Origin: Qipengyuania aquimaris
GTDB lineage: Bacteria; Pseudomonadota; Alphaproteobacteria; Sphingomonadales; Sphingomonadaceae
DNA length: 64,000 nt
Assembly: GCF_009827445.1 (NCBI RefSeq)
Contig: NZ_WTYI01000001.1
Coordinates: 1,454,381-1,518,380, forward strand
Reading direction: 5' to 3'
In this document: piece by piece, positions 54,414 through 64,000 of the stretch
Numbering within the stretch: position 1 is the stretch's first letter
Layout of the letters: the number at the start of each line of letters is the position of its first letter
Made by a program: the position numbers and the translations under genes
The notes under the pieces: generated by a model
Database searches by the model: none
What the model saw: only the letters and a program-made list of their open reading frames with translations
Told to the model about the DNA's origin: nothing

Positions 54414-55706
54414 CTAAAAATACTCTCTCACTGCCTGCATGACCCGATTGACCAGTCCCAGCCCCGAATAGCGGCGGGTCGGTTGGTAGCCCGGGCCAAT
54501 TGACCGGATATCGACCGGATCTTCCGCGGCGTAGAGGCACAGGCCGGCCAGCGTGGCGAAACCCGGGGTTGCGTGCGCTTCGGGCAAACCGCGCAAGGAT
54601 GGCGGTTTTCCGATGCGAACGGGCATGCCTAGCGCACCCTGCATGAATTCGGCGATGCCGTGCAATTCCGCCCCGCCGCCGCTCAGTACGACCTGGCCCC
54701 CGCTCGCACCCGAAAAGCCCATAGCCTTCAGGCTCTTGCCGACTTCGCTGGTCAGCGCGCCGAGACGATCCGTGACGATGGAAACGAGTTCAGCGCGGGG
54801 GATGCGATTGTGTTCGTCCGCCCCGCGTGCAGGCTGGCCGGTGGGCCCTTCCTCCGGCGAATTGACGGGGATCATCTCGCGGTGGTCGCTGGGCGTGGCG
54901 ATGGCCGAGCCGGACACGCACTTCAGGCGCTCCGCCTGGCTGCGCCTGATGCCGAGCGAGGAGGCGATGGCATCGGTAATGTCGTTGGAGCCGACAGGAA
55001 TGGACCTCAGCCCCAAAAGCATGCCGCCCGCATGGACGGAGACATTCGTGACCTGCGCGCCGATTTCGACCAGCGCAACGCCAAGATCGCGTTCTTCGGC
55101 ACTGAGGCAGGCATAGGCAGCGGCGAGCGGGCTGGCGACCACGCCCTCGACGTCCAGGTGCGCGCTCTGCACGGCTTCGATGAGGTTCCGTACCGGCGCG
55201 CCTTCGGCCAGCGTCACATGGACATCGACGCCGAGCGATTCCGCGTGCAGCCCGGAAGGGTTCGCAATGCCATGCGCCCCATCGAGCGAATAATGCGCTG
55301 GCTGTGCATGGAGGACCATGCGCCCGTCGGGCTGGATATGGTCGCGCGCGGCAAACAGCAGGTGTTCGATATCGTCTTCGTCGATCCGCCGTCCGCCGAT
55401 GGCTATTTCCACGCTCGCAACCTTGCTCGAGAGGCCTGCTCCCGCGCAGCCGATCCAGACGCTGGAAACAGACGTGTTCGCGTTCGCTTCCGCCTTCTCG
55501 ACCGCATTGCGGATCGCGTGGGTCGCAGCGCGCATATCGGTGACATAGCCGCGCTTGATGCCTTCGCTCTTGCGGTGCGAGGAGCCGAGCACGACCATTT
55601 CGCCGTCTTCCGCCTGGCCCATGATCATGGCCGACACGCGGAACGAGCCGATGTTGACTGCGCCGAAGACGCGATTGACGCGCGGGAGGGGGGCTGCGGA
55701 CGCCAT
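54414..55706 (-). CDS. ftsA: Cell division protein FtsA
   Basis: Actin-like membrane tether of FtsZ. 430 residues: VFGAVNIGSFRVSAMIMGQ (phosphate-1 region), SHRKSEGIKRGYVTDMRAA, IGAQVTNVSVHAGGMLLGL, and QVVLSGGGAELHGIAEFMQ (adenosine region). The C-terminal stretch YSGLGLVNRVMQAVREYF is the amphipathic membrane-targeting helix. Start at 55706 shares one base with the ftsQ stop (TAATG); the open frame upstream lies within ftsQ. Confidence 0.96.
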   Translation of the reverse strand: MASAAPLPRVNRVFGAVNIGSFRVSAMIMGQAEDGEMVVLGSSHRKSEGIKRGYVTDMRAATHAIRNAVEKAEANANTSVSSVWIGCAGAGLSSKVASVEIAIGGRRIDEDDIEHLLFAARDHIQPDGRMVLHAQPAHYSLDGAHGIANPSGLHAESLGVDVHVTLAEGAPVRNLIEAVQSAHLDVEGVVASPLAAAYACLSAEERDLGVALVEIGAQVTNVSVHAGGMLLGLRSIPVGSNDITDAIASSLGIRRSQAERLKCVSGSAIATPSDHREMIPVNSPEEGPTGQPARGADEHNRIPRAELVSIVTDRLGALTSEVGKSLKAMGFSGASGGQVVLSGGGAELHGIAEFMQGALGMPVRIGKPPSLRGLPEAHATPGFATLAGLCLYAAEDPVDIRSIGPGYQPTRRYSGLGLVNRVMQAVREYF

Positions 55707-56602
55707 TATTGCGAGCTCATGCCCTTGGGACACGGGCCGTCCTGGCATCGCAGATAGGCACGGTCGGGCACCCGCATGTCGATCGCCACGGCCTTGCCCC
55801 CGATCAGGCGATTGCGCCCGTCCATCTCCGCAAACTTCACCAGCGCGGCAGGTCCCTGGTCGCCTTCCGGCAGGGCCAGGAGCTGGCCGGTCTTGAAAGT
55901 CAGGTTCCAGCGGCGGTTGCCCACCCATTCGGCGGCCACGATCTGCGGCTTCAAGGCAGGCGCCGCATCCAGCAGCTTGCCGAGTTCGGCGACCTGTTTC
56001 TGCGCGCCGGGGCCGGAAATGAGCAGCTGCCCCTTGGCATCTTCCGACGATACCGGCTCGAGCTCATGACCCTCCGGATCGACCAAGACGAGCCGGTCGG
56101 GCTTGACCAGAACGGCGTGAGGCGCGCGTTCGACAATGTCGATCCGCAAGGTATCGGGCAGTTGCCGCGAAACCCGCGCATCCTTGACCCAGGACAGCTC
56201 CAGCAGGCGTTCGCGCACCTCTTCCACATCGACGAGCGGCATGGGCCGGTCGGTTTCGCCGAGCACGCGCTGGTAGACCAATTGCTCGCTCATCCGCTCG
56301 ACGCCGGTGACGCGCACCGTGCGCACCTCATAGCCTGCACGGCTGGCCGATTTCGCCAGTTCGGTACGGGCAAGTTCCGGCACGCCCGCATAGCTCGCGA
56401 CCGTCCAGGCTATGCCCAGCCCTGCCGCCACGATCAGGAACAGGAAGAACTTGTGCCACTGCTCTTCGGTGAAAGGCAGTGCTGCCATGGCCCGGTCGAG
56501 GAAGCCGGACGTGTGCCGCTTGGCCGCGCGCGCCTTCTGGCTGCGATTGCGGGCCGCGGCAGAGCGCCGCACACCCGTCGGCTTACGCTTGACCTTAGCC
56601 AT
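55706..56602 (-). CDS. ftsQ: Cell division protein FtsQ
   Basis: 298 residues, bitopic divisome protein. Basic cytoplasmic N-terminus (KVKRKPTGVRRSAAARNRSQ), one membrane helix (about 55-75, FFLFLIVAAGLGIAWTV), a POTRA domain (YEVRTVRVTGVERMSEQLVY, WVKDARVSRQLPDTLRIDIV) and the beta domain (LVDPEGHELEPVSSED, RRWNLTFKTGQLLALPEG). The ATG at 56602 overlaps the ddl stop by 8 bp. Confidence 0.95.
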   Translation of the reverse strand: MAKVKRKPTGVRRSAAARNRSQKARAAKRHTSGFLDRAMAALPFTEEQWHKFFLFLIVAAGLGIAWTVASYAGVPELARTELAKSASRAGYEVRTVRVTGVERMSEQLVYQRVLGETDRPMPLVDVEEVRERLLELSWVKDARVSRQLPDTLRIDIVERAPHAVLVKPDRLVLVDPEGHELEPVSSEDAKGQLLISGPGAQKQVAELGKLLDAAPALKPQIVAAEWVGNRRWNLTFKTGQLLALPEGDQGPAALVKFAEMDGRNRLIGGKAVAIDMRVPDRAYLRCQDGPCPKGMSSQ

Positions 56603-57572
56603 CGCCGCCCCCTTTGCGTGCGGCGAAATCGCGCAGAGCGGCGGCAATGATGGTTTCTACCAGCTCGCCATATTCCATCCCCGCATAGCGGCCCTGCTCG
56701 GGCACGAGGCTGAGCGGGGTCATGCCAGGCTGCGTGTTGGTTTCCAGTACGAAGAGGCCGTCCTCGCCCTGCGTATCGTCCCAGCGGAAGTCGGTACGGC
56801 TGGTACCCTTGCAGCCGAGCAGCCTGTGCGCCTTCAGGGCTATCTCGAGGCATAGCTTCTCGATCTGCTCCGGGATTTCGGCTGGGCAGATGTGGTCGGT
56901 CATGCCGTCGGTATACTTGGCATCGAAATCGTAGAACCCGCTCTTGGGTTTGAGTTCGGTCACGGCCAGTGCGCGCGGCCCTTCCTCGAAATCCACGACG
57001 GCGGAGGTCAGCTCCAGCCCGCGAATGAACGGTTCTGCCAGAAGTTCGTCGAAATCCTGCCATGGCCCCTTCGCGTCTCGCGCGATCGGATTGCCGTAAT
57101 TCCCGTCATCGGTGACGATGGCGACCCCGACCGAGCTGCCTTCGTTGACGGGCTTGAGCACATAGGGGCGCGGCATCGGATCGCGTTCGAACAGGTCGGC
57201 GCTCTTGACGATGCGCCCGCCGGGCATGGGGATGCCGTGGGGGACCAGCGCCTGCTTGGTCAGTTGCTTGTCGATGGCGACGACCGATGTGGCGAGACCC
57301 GAATGCGTATAAGGCACGCCCATCAGGTCGAGCATGCCCTGCACCGTCCCGTCTTCGCCCGGAACGCCGTGGAGTGCATTGAAGACCACGTCAGGCGCAG
57401 CCTCGGCTATCCGCTCCGCAACCTGCCGGTCCATATCGATGCGCGTGACTTGGTGACCGCGCTCTTCCAGCGCTTTCGCAACGCCTTCACCCGACATCAG
57501 GCTGACGGGTCGTTCATTGGCCCAGCCGCCCATGAGGACAGCGACATGGATTTTGCGGTCGAGAATGCTCAT
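56595..57572 (-). CDS. ddl: D-alanine--D-alanine ligase
   Basis: Supplies D-Ala-D-Ala for the peptidoglycan precursor. 325 residues in the ATP-grasp fold: HVAVLMGGWANERPVSLMSG, VFNALHGVPGEDGTVQGML, PYVLKPVNEGSSVGVAIV, KYTDGMTDHICPA and VLETNTQPGMTPLSLVPEQ, with the acidic metal-binding residues. Embedded in the dcw cluster between murB (4-bp gap) and ftsQ (8-bp overlap). Confidence 0.96.
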   Translation of the reverse strand: MSILDRKIHVAVLMGGWANERPVSLMSGEGVAKALEERGHQVTRIDMDRQVAERIAEAAPDVVFNALHGVPGEDGTVQGMLDLMGVPYTHSGLATSVVAIDKQLTKQALVPHGIPMPGGRIVKSADLFERDPMPRPYVLKPVNEGSSVGVAIVTDDGNYGNPIARDAKGPWQDFDELLAEPFIRGLELTSAVVDFEEGPRALAVTELKPKSGFYDFDAKYTDGMTDHICPAEIPEQIEKLCLEIALKAHRLLGCKGTSRTDFRWDDTQGEDGLFVLETNTQPGMTPLSLVPEQGRYAGMEYGELVETIIAAALRDFAARKGGGDG

Positions 57573-57576
57573 TGTC

Positions 57577-58539
57577 TCAGGGCCTTCCTACCCGCTGGAT
57601 TTCCCATTCGAGTTCGACGCCCGAATGCTCGTAAACGCGGCGTCGGACTTCCTCGCCCAATCCTTCGATATCGGCGCTGGTGGCATCGCCGGTGTTGATC
57701 AGGAAGTTGGTGTGTTTCTCGCTCACCTGTGCGCCGCCCATGGTGAGGCCGCGGCACCCGGCCGCATCGACCAATTCCCACGCCTTCTTGCCCGGGGGGT
57801 TCTTGAAGGTTGATCCGCCGGTCTTGGTCCGCAGCGGCTGCGAATTCTCGCGCGCTTCAGCAATGCGGTCCATCTCCGCGCCGATTTCTTCGGGGTCGCC
57901 CTGATGCCCCTGGAAGCGGGCGGATACGACCACCGCGCCTTCGGGCAGGACCGAGTGGCGATAGGTATATTCGAGATCGGTCGCCGGCAGGGTCACCAGT
58001 TCACCGCCCGGCAGGATAACGTCGCAATCGATCAGCACATCGGACACTTCGCGCCCATACGCACCGCCGTTCATGCGCACGAAGCCGCCGACCGTACCGG
58101 GGATGCCGCGCATGAATTCCAGACCTGCGACGCCTTCATCGCGCGCCGCGCTGGCGACGAGGATGCCGTGTGCACCGCCGCCGCAGCTGACGACCTCGCC
58201 GTCGATCGAAACATTCGCGAACGGCTTGCCCAGCTTGATGACCACGCCCGGTACGCCGCCGTCGCGAATGATCATGTTGGAGCCGAGGCCAAGTGCCATG
58301 ACGGGCAAATCGCCGCCCAGGCGTTCGAGGAACAGCCGCAGATCGTCGAGGTCTTCCGGTTCGAACATCCAGTCCGCACAGCCGCCGGTCTTGAACCACA
58401 CCAGCTTCGCCAGCGGTGCCTGCGGTGTCAGCTTGCCGCGCAGCCCATCGATCGAAACCGGAGCTGCAACGCTGCCCTCGACCTCGCAGTCGGGAGCCAT
58501 GCCGCTATCCCAATTGGGTACGTCATCGGGCTGCTGCAT
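57577..58539 (-). CDS. murB: UDP-N-acetylenolpyruvoylglucosamine reductase
   Basis: Reduces UDP-GlcNAc-enolpyruvate to UDP-MurNAc. 320 residues: FAD-binding LVWFKTGGCADWMFEPEDL, MALGLGSNMIIRDGGVPGV, GIPGTVGGFVRMNGGAYGRE, the tyrosine/serine region KTGGSTFKNPPGKKAWELVD and MGGAQVSEKHTNFLINTG. The ATG at 58539 shares one base with the murC stop (TGATG); the longer frame upstream overlaps murC. Confidence 0.96.
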   Translation of the reverse strand: MQQPDDVPNWDSGMAPDCEVEGSVAAPVSIDGLRGKLTPQAPLAKLVWFKTGGCADWMFEPEDLDDLRLFLERLGGDLPVMALGLGSNMIIRDGGVPGVVIKLGKPFANVSIDGEVVSCGGGAHGILVASAARDEGVAGLEFMRGIPGTVGGFVRMNGGAYGREVSDVLIDCDVILPGGELVTLPATDLEYTYRHSVLPEGAVVVSARFQGHQGDPEEIGAEMDRIAEARENSQPLRTKTGGSTFKNPPGKKAWELVDAAGCRGLTMGGAQVSEKHTNFLINTGDATSADIEGLGEEVRRRVYEHSGVELEWEIQRVGRP

Positions 58540-59960
58540 CACGCGCCGCGCTCCTCGATGATCGCGTCGGCAAGGCCCGCGGCCCATTTCGTGATGTCGC
58601 CTGCGCCGAGGCATACAACGATGTCGCCCTGCTCGATCTCTCCGGCGAGTTTCTGCGCAAGGTCTCCCTGGTCATCGACCGTCGACACGGCGCGGTGGCC
58701 GCGCGACTTGATGCCTTCGACCAGAGCGTTGGCATCGACGCCTTCGATCGGGTCTTCACCTGCGGCATAGACCGGCGTGACATAGACGACATCGGCCTCG
58801 TTGAAGGCGCTCTGGAAATCGTCCATCAGGTCCTGCAGGCGGGTATAGCGGTGCGGCTGCATGACAGCGATCACCCGGCTCTTCGTCGCTTCGCGCGCTG
58901 CGCCCAGCACTGCGCGGATTTCGACCGGGTGATGGCCGTAGTCGTCGATGATCGTGACCTTGCCTTCGCGGCACGGCACTTCGCCGACCTTGGTGAAACG
59001 CCGCCGCACGCCGCCGAAGCTGGAAAAGCCGTTGCAGATGACGTCGTCGGGGCAGCCCATCTCGATCGCCACGGCAATCGCGGCGAGCGCGTTCTGAACG
59101 TTGTGGCGGCCCGGCATGGGCAGCGTCACGTTCTCGATCCGGCGGTCTTCCTCGCCGCGCTGGCGCACGATCACGTCGAAGCGGTTGCCGCCTTCGTGCG
59201 GCTGCACGTTCACGCCGCAGATGTCCGCCTGCAGGCTGAAGCCATAGGTCATCACGCGCCGGTCGCGGACCTTTCCGATGACGGCCTGCACTTCGGGATG
59301 GTCGATGCACAGGATCGCCGCGCCGTAGAACGGCACGTTGTGGATGAACTCGACGAAAGCGTCCTTCACGCCGTCGAAATCGCCGTAATGGTCGAGGTGC
59401 TCGGGATCGATATTGGTGACCACCGCGATCGTGCCATCGAGGCGCAGGAAGCTGCCGTCACTTTCGTCGGCTTCCACGACCATCCAGTCGCTGTCGCCGA
59501 GGCGCGCGTTGGAGCCGTACTGTTCGATGATGCCGCCATTGATGACGGTGGGATCGACATTGCCGGAATCGAGCAGGGCCGCGATCATGCTGGTCGTAGT
59601 CGTCTTGCCGTGCGTGCCGGCGACGGCAACCGTCGACTTGAGGCGCATAAGTTCGGCCAGCATTTCCGCGCGGCGCACCACGGGGATGCGGTTTTCCAGC
59701 GCGTGGGCGACTTCCGGATTGGTCCGGCGCACGGCAGTGGAGGTGACGACAACGGCCGCGCCTTCCACGTTTTCCTTCTCGTGGCCGATCTTGACGGCAA
59801 TGCCTTGCGAACGCAGGCGCTCGACCGTCGGGCTTTCGTTGATGTCGGAGCCTTGCACCGTATAGCCGAGGTTGTTCATCACTTCCGCGATGCCCGACAT
59901 GCCGATGCCGCCGATGCCGACGAAGTGGACTGATCCGATGTCGGTGGGGACACCCTTCAT
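58539..59960 (-). CDS. murC: UDP-N-acetylmuramate--L-alanine ligase
   Basis: Adds L-alanine to UDP-MurNAc. 473 residues: [20 protein letters not shown]-loop [49 protein letters not shown], and [20 protein letters not shown]. Normal length. ATG at 59960 overlaps the murG stop by 4 nt. A 505-codon open frame on the opposite strand is a high-GC shadow. Confidence 0.97.
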   Translation of the reverse strand: MKGVPTDIGSVHFVGIGGIGMSGIAEVMNNLGYTVQGSDINESPTVERLRSQGIAVKIGHEKENVEGAAVVVTSTAVRRTNPEVAHALENRIPVVRRAEMLAELMRLKSTVAVAGTHGKTTTTSMIAALLDSGNVDPTVINGGIIEQYGSNARLGDSDWMVVEADESDGSFLRLDGTIAVVTNIDPEHLDHYGDFDGVKDAFVEFIHNVPFYGAAILCIDHPEVQAVIGKVRDRRVMTYGFSLQADICGVNVQPHEGGNRFDVIVRQRGEEDRRIENVTLPMPGRHNVQNALAAIAVAIEMGCPDDVICNGFSSFGGVRRRFTKVGEVPCREGKVTIIDDYGHHPVEIRAVLGAAREATKSRVIAVMQPHRYTRLQDLMDDFQSAFNEADVVYVTPVYAAGEDPIEGVDANALVEGIKSRGHRAVSTVDDQGDLAQKLAGEIEQGDIVVCLGAGDITKWAAGLADAIIEERGA

Positions 59961-61153
59961 TCCGAGATCTCCCTGCTTGCGCCCTGCCCGGCAGGCGCGC
60001 CTTGCGTTGCGCCGCGAGCATTGTTTCCGCCGACACGGATGACGTCCATCATGTCTGCCCCGCCGAAGCTTTCGACGAGGTCGGCGAGGTCTTCGACGGC
60101 ACGGGGCCGGCCGCAATTCCACGCAGCATGCGCGGCATTGGCGAGGCCCTTGGGATCATCGGCCAGGACGCGGATCTGCTTGGCCAGTTCCTTCGCCTCG
60201 AACTTGTCCTGCCGGATCATGCGCGCACCGCCCGTCTTCGCCATTTCGCGGGTGTTGGCGGCCTGGTGGTCGTCGGTCGCGATGGGGAGCGGGATCAAGA
60301 TGCCCGGACGCCCCACGGCGGTCAGTTCCGCGATGGTCGAGGCGCCTGCGCGCCCGATGAACAGGTGCGCATCGGCAAGGCGCGTGGCCATGTCTTCGAA
60401 ATAGGTCGCGAGTTCGGCCGGGATACCGTGGCTGCGATAGCGTTCGCGCACGGTGTCGAGGTCTTCTGGGCGGCATTGCTGGGTAACCTGCAGCCGCTCG
60501 CGAATGGCGGGGGGCAGCATCGCCAGCCCGTCTGGCACGATTTCCGACAGGACCCGCGCGCCCTGGCTGCCGCCGGTGACCAGCACCCTGAGGAGGCCGT
60601 CTTCGCCATAGGAGGGGAACGGCTCGTCGCGCAGGGACAGCACCTCTGCACGCACCGGATTGCCGACAAGGTGGACCTTCTCGCCATGCTTGGGCTTCAG
60701 CCGCTGCACATCGGGATAAGCGGTGGCGATAGCCTGCACGCGGCCGGACAAGAGGCGGTTCACCCGGCCAAGCACGGCGTTCTGTTCGTGCAGCACCGTC
60801 GGGATTTTCGCCGAGGTGGAGGCAAGCACGGCCGGAAGCGAGGGATAGCCGCCGAAGCCGACGACAGCGCTCGGCTCGAAGCTCTCGAACAGGCGCAGCG
60901 CCATCTTGCGGCCTTCCAGCACTGCCTTGGTGCCCTTCACCCATTGCAGCGGGTTTTTGCCGAAACGCCCGGCGGGTAGGACATGGGCGGGCATGAAATC
61001 GGGCTTGCCGGGGATTTCCGCCCCGCGCTCGTCTGTGATCAGCGCGACGTGATGGCCCCGCCGGTCGAGTTCTGCGGCCAGCGCGAAGGCCGGCAGCAAG
61101 TGCCCTCCGGTGCCCCCAGCGGCCAGCACGTAATGTCGGTTCGATGTCGTCAT
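59957..61153 (-). CDS. murG: UDP-GlcNAc:undecaprenyl-PP-MurNAc-pentapeptide GlcNAc transferase
   Basis: Makes lipid II from lipid I on the inner face of the membrane. 398 residues, GT-B fold: [74 protein letters not shown], and the donor site [20 protein letters not shown] with [16 protein letters not shown] at 61153 overlaps the ftsW stop by 4 nt. The tail carries about 20 extra Gly/Ala-rich residues. Confidence 0.97.
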   Translation of the reverse strand: MTTSNRHYVLAAGGTGGHLLPAFALAAELDRRGHHVALITDERGAEIPGKPDFMPAHVLPAGRFGKNPLQWVKGTKAVLEGRKMALRLFESFEPSAVVGFGGYPSLPAVLASTSAKIPTVLHEQNAVLGRVNRLLSGRVQAIATAYPDVQRLKPKHGEKVHLVGNPVRAEVLSLRDEPFPSYGEDGLLRVLVTGGSQGARVLSEIVPDGLAMLPPAIRERLQVTQQCRPEDLDTVRERYRSHGIPAELATYFEDMATRLADAHLFIGRAGASTIAELTAVGRPGILIPLPIATDDHQAANTREMAKTGGARMIRQDKFEAKELAKQIRVLADDPKGLANAAHAAWNCGRPRAVEDLADLVESFGGADMMDVIRVGGNNARGATQGAPAGQGASREISE

Positions 61154-62418
61154 TGGTAGATATCGCGCGACAGGTGCGATGGTTTCTCGTTCATCCGGTC
61201 CGCCTGCCCGAAACCGATGAGGTCGCCAAGCCCCCGGGTAGACCTTTTCAGATAGGGATTGCGCCGCGTGATCGCGATCAGCAGCCCGATGGCAAGGCAC
61301 ACGGCGATGGTGGACGAGCCGCCATAGCTCACCAGCGGCAGCGTCATACCCTTGGACGGGAAGAGTTGGAGGTTCACCAGCATGTTGATGAAGGCCTGCC
61401 CCCCGAGCAGCGAGACGAGGCCCGTTCCTGCCAGCAGCGCGAACAGGTCGTCCTCGTCAACCAGCCGCATCAACACGCGTACCACGATGGCGAGGTAGAG
61501 CAGCACGATCAGCGCGCAGGCGATCAGGCCGAACTCTTCCCCGATGACGGAGAAGATGTAGTCGGTATGCGCTTCGGGCAGGCTCATCTTGCGAATGCCG
61601 AGGCCGTATCCCGCGCCCGTCCAACCGCCGGCCAGCAGGGTGCGGCTGGCAAGGTCGACCTGGTCGAAGGCAGTGCCGCCGCCGAAGAAGGCATCGATAC
61701 GGTGGCGCGCGTTGTCATAGAGGAAATAGGTCGCGGTGATGCCCGCGATCCCGCCCCCGATGACCGCGCCAAGTCGCTTCACCGGAACGCCCGACAGGAT
61801 CACCATCACGAACCACACGCCGCCGAACAGGATGGTGCCGCCGAAATTGGGCTGCAGCATCATCAGCGCCGCAATGAGGACCAGCAGCGATGTCGCAATC
61901 AGCAACACCGGAAGGTTGGGATCGCGCATGCGCCATGAGAGGATCCACGCCATGGTGATTGCGAAGCCGGGCTTCAGGAATTCCGATGGCTGGAATTGCA
62001 TGCCAAGATTGATCCAGCGCCGCGCGCCGTTGATCTCCACCCCGATGAAGGGAACGAGGAACAGGAGGCCGATCATTCCCGCTGCCAGCACCACGCCGAG
62101 GCGGCGCGCATTCTCGCGGCTGAGCATGGATACGCTCACCAGCACGCCCAGCGCCAGCACCTGCCAAACGACATGACGGTAGAAGAAATAGAGCGGGTCG
62201 AGCGTGGTGCTCGACGTGGACAGGCGATCCGCGCTGGCGGGGCTGGCGGCAGCAACCGCGATCGTGCCGAGCGTCATCACCAGCAGGACTAGGCCCAGCA
62301 ACACGCGGTCGATCTCGCGCCACCAGATCTTGATCTCGCTCCAGCGCGACATCTTGCCGGAGGGAATATGCGCAGGCTTGCGTTTCGCGCCGGGGACGTA
62401 GGGCTGCATGGTGCTCAT
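61150..62418 (-). CDS. ftsW: Peptidoglycan glycosyltransferase FtsW
   Basis: SEDS-family septal peptidoglycan polymerase. 422 residues with about 10 membrane segments and the SEDS motifs NGARRWINLGMQFQPSEFLK, QPNFGGTILFG, LPEAHTDYIFSVIGEEFG and LVSYGGSSTIAVCLAIGLL. A soluble N-terminal tail of about 35 residues precedes the first helix (REIDRVLLGLVLLVMTLGT). ATG overlaps the murD stop by 4 nt. Confidence 0.96.
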   Translation of the reverse strand: MSTMQPYVPGAKRKPAHIPSGKMSRWSEIKIWWREIDRVLLGLVLLVMTLGTIAVAAASPASADRLSTSSTTLDPLYFFYRHVVWQVLALGVLVSVSMLSRENARRLGVVLAAGMIGLLFLVPFIGVEINGARRWINLGMQFQPSEFLKPGFAITMAWILSWRMRDPNLPVLLIATSLLVLIAALMMLQPNFGGTILFGGVWFVMVILSGVPVKRLGAVIGGGIAGITATYFLYDNARHRIDAFFGGGTAFDQVDLASRTLLAGGWTGAGYGLGIRKMSLPEAHTDYIFSVIGEEFGLIACALIVLLYLAIVVRVLMRLVDEDDLFALLAGTGLVSLLGGQAFINMLVNLQLFPSKGMTLPLVSYGGSSTIAVCLAIGLLIAITRRNPYLKRSTRGLGDLIGFGQADRMNEKPSHLSRDIYQ

Positions 62419-63728
62419 TCCAGCCCCTCCACCAGCGCGCGGAAATGCTCGCCGCGTTTTTCGAAGTCCTGATACTGGTCGAAGCTGGCGCAGGCGGGCG
62501 AAAGGAGGACAGTATCGCCATCCTCTGCCCTGTCAGCGGCGGCGCGTACTGCGCGGTCCAGCGTGTCGCACTGCTCCACCGGCACGCGGCCTTCCAGCAG
62601 CGCTGCAAAGTCCGGCCCGGCCTTTCCGATGGTGTAGGCGGCCTTCACACGAGGAAGTTCCGTCTCGCATTCGCCCAGCCCCGGCTCCTTGGCGAGCCCG
62701 CCCAGGATCCAGTGGATGTTGTCGAATGCTGCAAGCGCGGGGGCAGAGGCAGCGGTGTTCGTGCCCTTGCTGTCGTTTACATAGGCGACGCCCGAGATTT
62801 CCGCGACCAGCTCCATGCGGTGCGGGAGGCCGGTGTAGGTCTTTAGTCCTCTCCCAATGTCGTCGTCGGAAACTGCCAGAACATGCGCTACAGCAATCGC
62901 GGCTCCCGCATTTGCCAAATTGTGTGGCCCCTGAAGTGTCGGCCAATCGGCTTGCTGCCACGGGTCGAGCGTGTCCATATAGATGGTCCCGTCCACCACT
63001 GCCGCCCCAAGTCTGTCGCTGTGACGTTCGAGAATGTTGTCAAATCTGTCGGAACATTGCTGGTGTTCCGTGCTCACTGCAGCGCTTGACGGTGACTGCA
63101 TCTCGAACAACCGAGCCTTAGCCGCCGCGTACTTCGCAAAATCCCCATCATACCGGTCGAGATGATCCGGCGTGATATTCAGCAGCACCGCCACATCGCA
63201 ATCGAGCGAATAGGTCAGGTCGATCTGGTAGCTCGACAGTTCCAGCACATAGACCCCGCCATCAGGCAATGGTTCCTGTTCGAGGATCGGCAGACCGATG
63301 TTACCGCACATGGTGGTCGGCACGCCGGCTTGCTTTAGGATGTGGTGGACCAGCGCGGTGGTGGTCGATTTGCCATTGGTGCCGGTGATGCCGACGACGC
63401 GATGGGGCGGCAAGTCGGCGCGCGCCTGCGCAAACAGTTCGACATCGCCGATCACGGGCACGCCGAAGCTATCGGCATGCGGCTTGATCGGATGCGTGTT
63501 GAGCGGGACGCCGGGGCTGACCACTACACCTGCATAGCCGGTCAGGTCCGCCTCCAGCGGGTCACCAATGGCGCAGCGCCCGTTGTAAGGCTCGCGCGCC
63601 TCGGCGCGGTCGTCCCACACCAGCACGTCCGCGCCCGCGGCGAGCAAGGCCTCGACCGTCGCCCGGCCGGACCGCGCGAGGCCGAGCACCGCGTATCTCT
63701 TGTCCTTCCAGGCAGGTGAAGTGATCAT
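62415..63728 (-). CDS. murD: UDP-N-acetylmuramoylalanine--D-glutamate ligase
   Basis: Adds D-glutamate to UDP-MurNAc-L-Ala. 437 residues: [35 protein letters not shown]-loop [63 protein letters not shown] and [20 protein letters not shown]. Its start overlaps the mraY stop by 4 nt. Confidence 0.97.
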   Translation of the reverse strand: MITSPAWKDKRYAVLGLARSGRATVEALLAAGADVLVWDDRAEAREPYNGRCAIGDPLEADLTGYAGVVVSPGVPLNTHPIKPHADSFGVPVIGDVELFAQARADLPPHRVVGITGTNGKSTTTALVHHILKQAGVPTTMCGNIGLPILEQEPLPDGGVYVLELSSYQIDLTYSLDCDVAVLLNITPDHLDRYDGDFAKYAAAKARLFEMQSPSSAAVSTEHQQCSDRFDNILERHSDRLGAAVVDGTIYMDTLDPWQQADWPTLQGPHNLANAGAAIAVAHVLAVSDDDIGRGLKTYTGLPHRMELVAEISGVAYVNDSKGTNTAASAPALAAFDNIHWILGGLAKEPGLGECETELPRVKAAYTIGKAGPDFAALLEGRVPVEQCDTLDRAVRAAADRAEDGDTVLLSPACASFDQYQDFEKRGEHFRALVEGLE

Positions 63729-64000
63729 CTGAGCTTGAGCGTTGCCAGCCCCAGGAGTGCGAGCACGATGGCGACGATCCAGAAACGGATGACGACCTTG
63801 CTCTCGGACCAGCCGAGCTGCTCGAAATGGTGGTGGATGGGAGCCATACGGAAAACCCGCTTGCCCGTGCGCTTGAACCAGAAGACCTGGATGATGACCG
63901 AAAGCGCCTCGAACACGAACAGGCCGCCGACGATTGCCAGCACGACTTCATGGTGCGTTGCCACGGCAATCGCGCCCAGCGCGCCGCCTAGGGCCAGCGA
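63725..64000 (-). CDS. mraY: Phospho-N-acetylmuramoyl-pentapeptide-transferase, C-terminal part
   Basis: Makes lipid I. Only the last 91 codons are in the window and the frame is open at the edge ([20 protein letters not shown]). The segment [20 protein letters not shown], with the HHHFE motif, identifies MraY, followed by the last membrane helix [19 protein letters not shown]. First dcw gene seen here; murF/murE presumably lie beyond the edge. Confidence 0.96.
   Translation of the reverse strand, partial: SLALGGALGAIAVATHHEVVLAIVGGLFVFEALSVIIQVFWFKRTGKRVFRMAPIHHHFEQLGWSESKVVIRFWIVAIVLALLGLATLKLR

Noticed and set aside
58416-59933. 505-codon open frame on the plus strand opposite murC
   Set aside because: High-GC shadow of the well-supported murC; composition is biased to His/Asp/Ala/Arg and no family is recognised.
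1-64000. CRISPR arrays, insertion sequences, prophage or integrative elements
   Set aside because: No regularly spaced repeats, transposase, integrase or phage genes, and gene packing and composition are even throughout.

Overview
The window is high-GC DNA with tightly packed genes, many joined by 4-nt ATGA stop/start overlaps. It looks like the chromosome of a sphingomonad-type alphaproteobacterium, most likely near Erythrobacteraceae. That placement is inferred from the hemC-hemD-mitofilin arrangement, a fused cysNC, a dcw cluster ending in ftsQ-ftsA-ftsZ, and a TonB receptor/halogenase/amylase locus. No database search was possible. I found no rRNA, tRNA, CRISPR array, insertion sequence or prophage, and no intergenic gap longer than about 300 bp.

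Layout: 1-5.8 kb holds the end of uvrB, two lipoproteins (one a lipobox-bearing methyltransferase-like protein), a DsbD-type reductase and a UbiH-like hydroxylase. 5.8-12 kb holds a mitofilin-like gene with hemD and hemC on the minus strand, divergent from a tsaD-gpsA-flippase operon. 12-16.6 kb holds small envelope and stress genes: a VWA lipoprotein, an OmpA-like protein, a previously unlisted 43-residue membrane peptide, a helix-hairpin-helix protein, a lone receiver domain, a 17-Cys copper-storage protein and an orphan lasso-type B2 peptidase homologue. 16.6-19.6 kb is catabolic (glutaryl-CoA dehydrogenase, maleylacetoacetate isomerase, fumarylacetoacetase). 19.6-26.2 kb is a polysaccharide block: a glycosyltransferase whose start seems to be CTG converges on an operon of polymerase/ligase, Wza, Wzc and a TPR protein. 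26.2-29.6 kb carries acyl-CoA dehydrogenase, crotonase and thiolase genes, and 29.6-32.4 kb carries cysD-cysNC.

The most interesting region is 32.5-48.3 kb, an alpha-glucan (maltodextrin/starch) utilisation locus. On the minus strand are a LacI regulator, an MFS sugar transporter and a secreted GH13 enzyme. On the plus strand are a TonB-dependent receptor, a flavin-dependent halogenase-like protein, a GH13 lipoprotein, a cytoplasmic-type GH13 alpha-glucosidase, a GH97 alpha-glucosidase and a second halogenase-like protein. The last five genes all overlap by 4 nt, so two halogenase-fold enzymes are translationally tied to sugar hydrolases. Two palindromes built on GTATAC/CGTATAC lie in front of the two transcription units and are good candidates for the LacI operators.

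48.3-64 kb holds a polyproline lipoprotein, a Bax-inhibitor-1 family protein, a YbjN-domain protein and then the division and cell-wall cluster on the minus strand, transcribed mraY-murD-ftsW-murG-murC-murB-ddl-ftsQ-ftsA-ftsZ-(TPR/SPOR protein). Genes from mraY to ftsA overlap or nearly abut. The only real gap, before ftsZ, contains a perfect DnaA box and a GANTC site, which suggests cell-cycle control of ftsZ as known in Caulobacter. A strong hairpin just after the TPR/SPOR gene probably ends the transcript.
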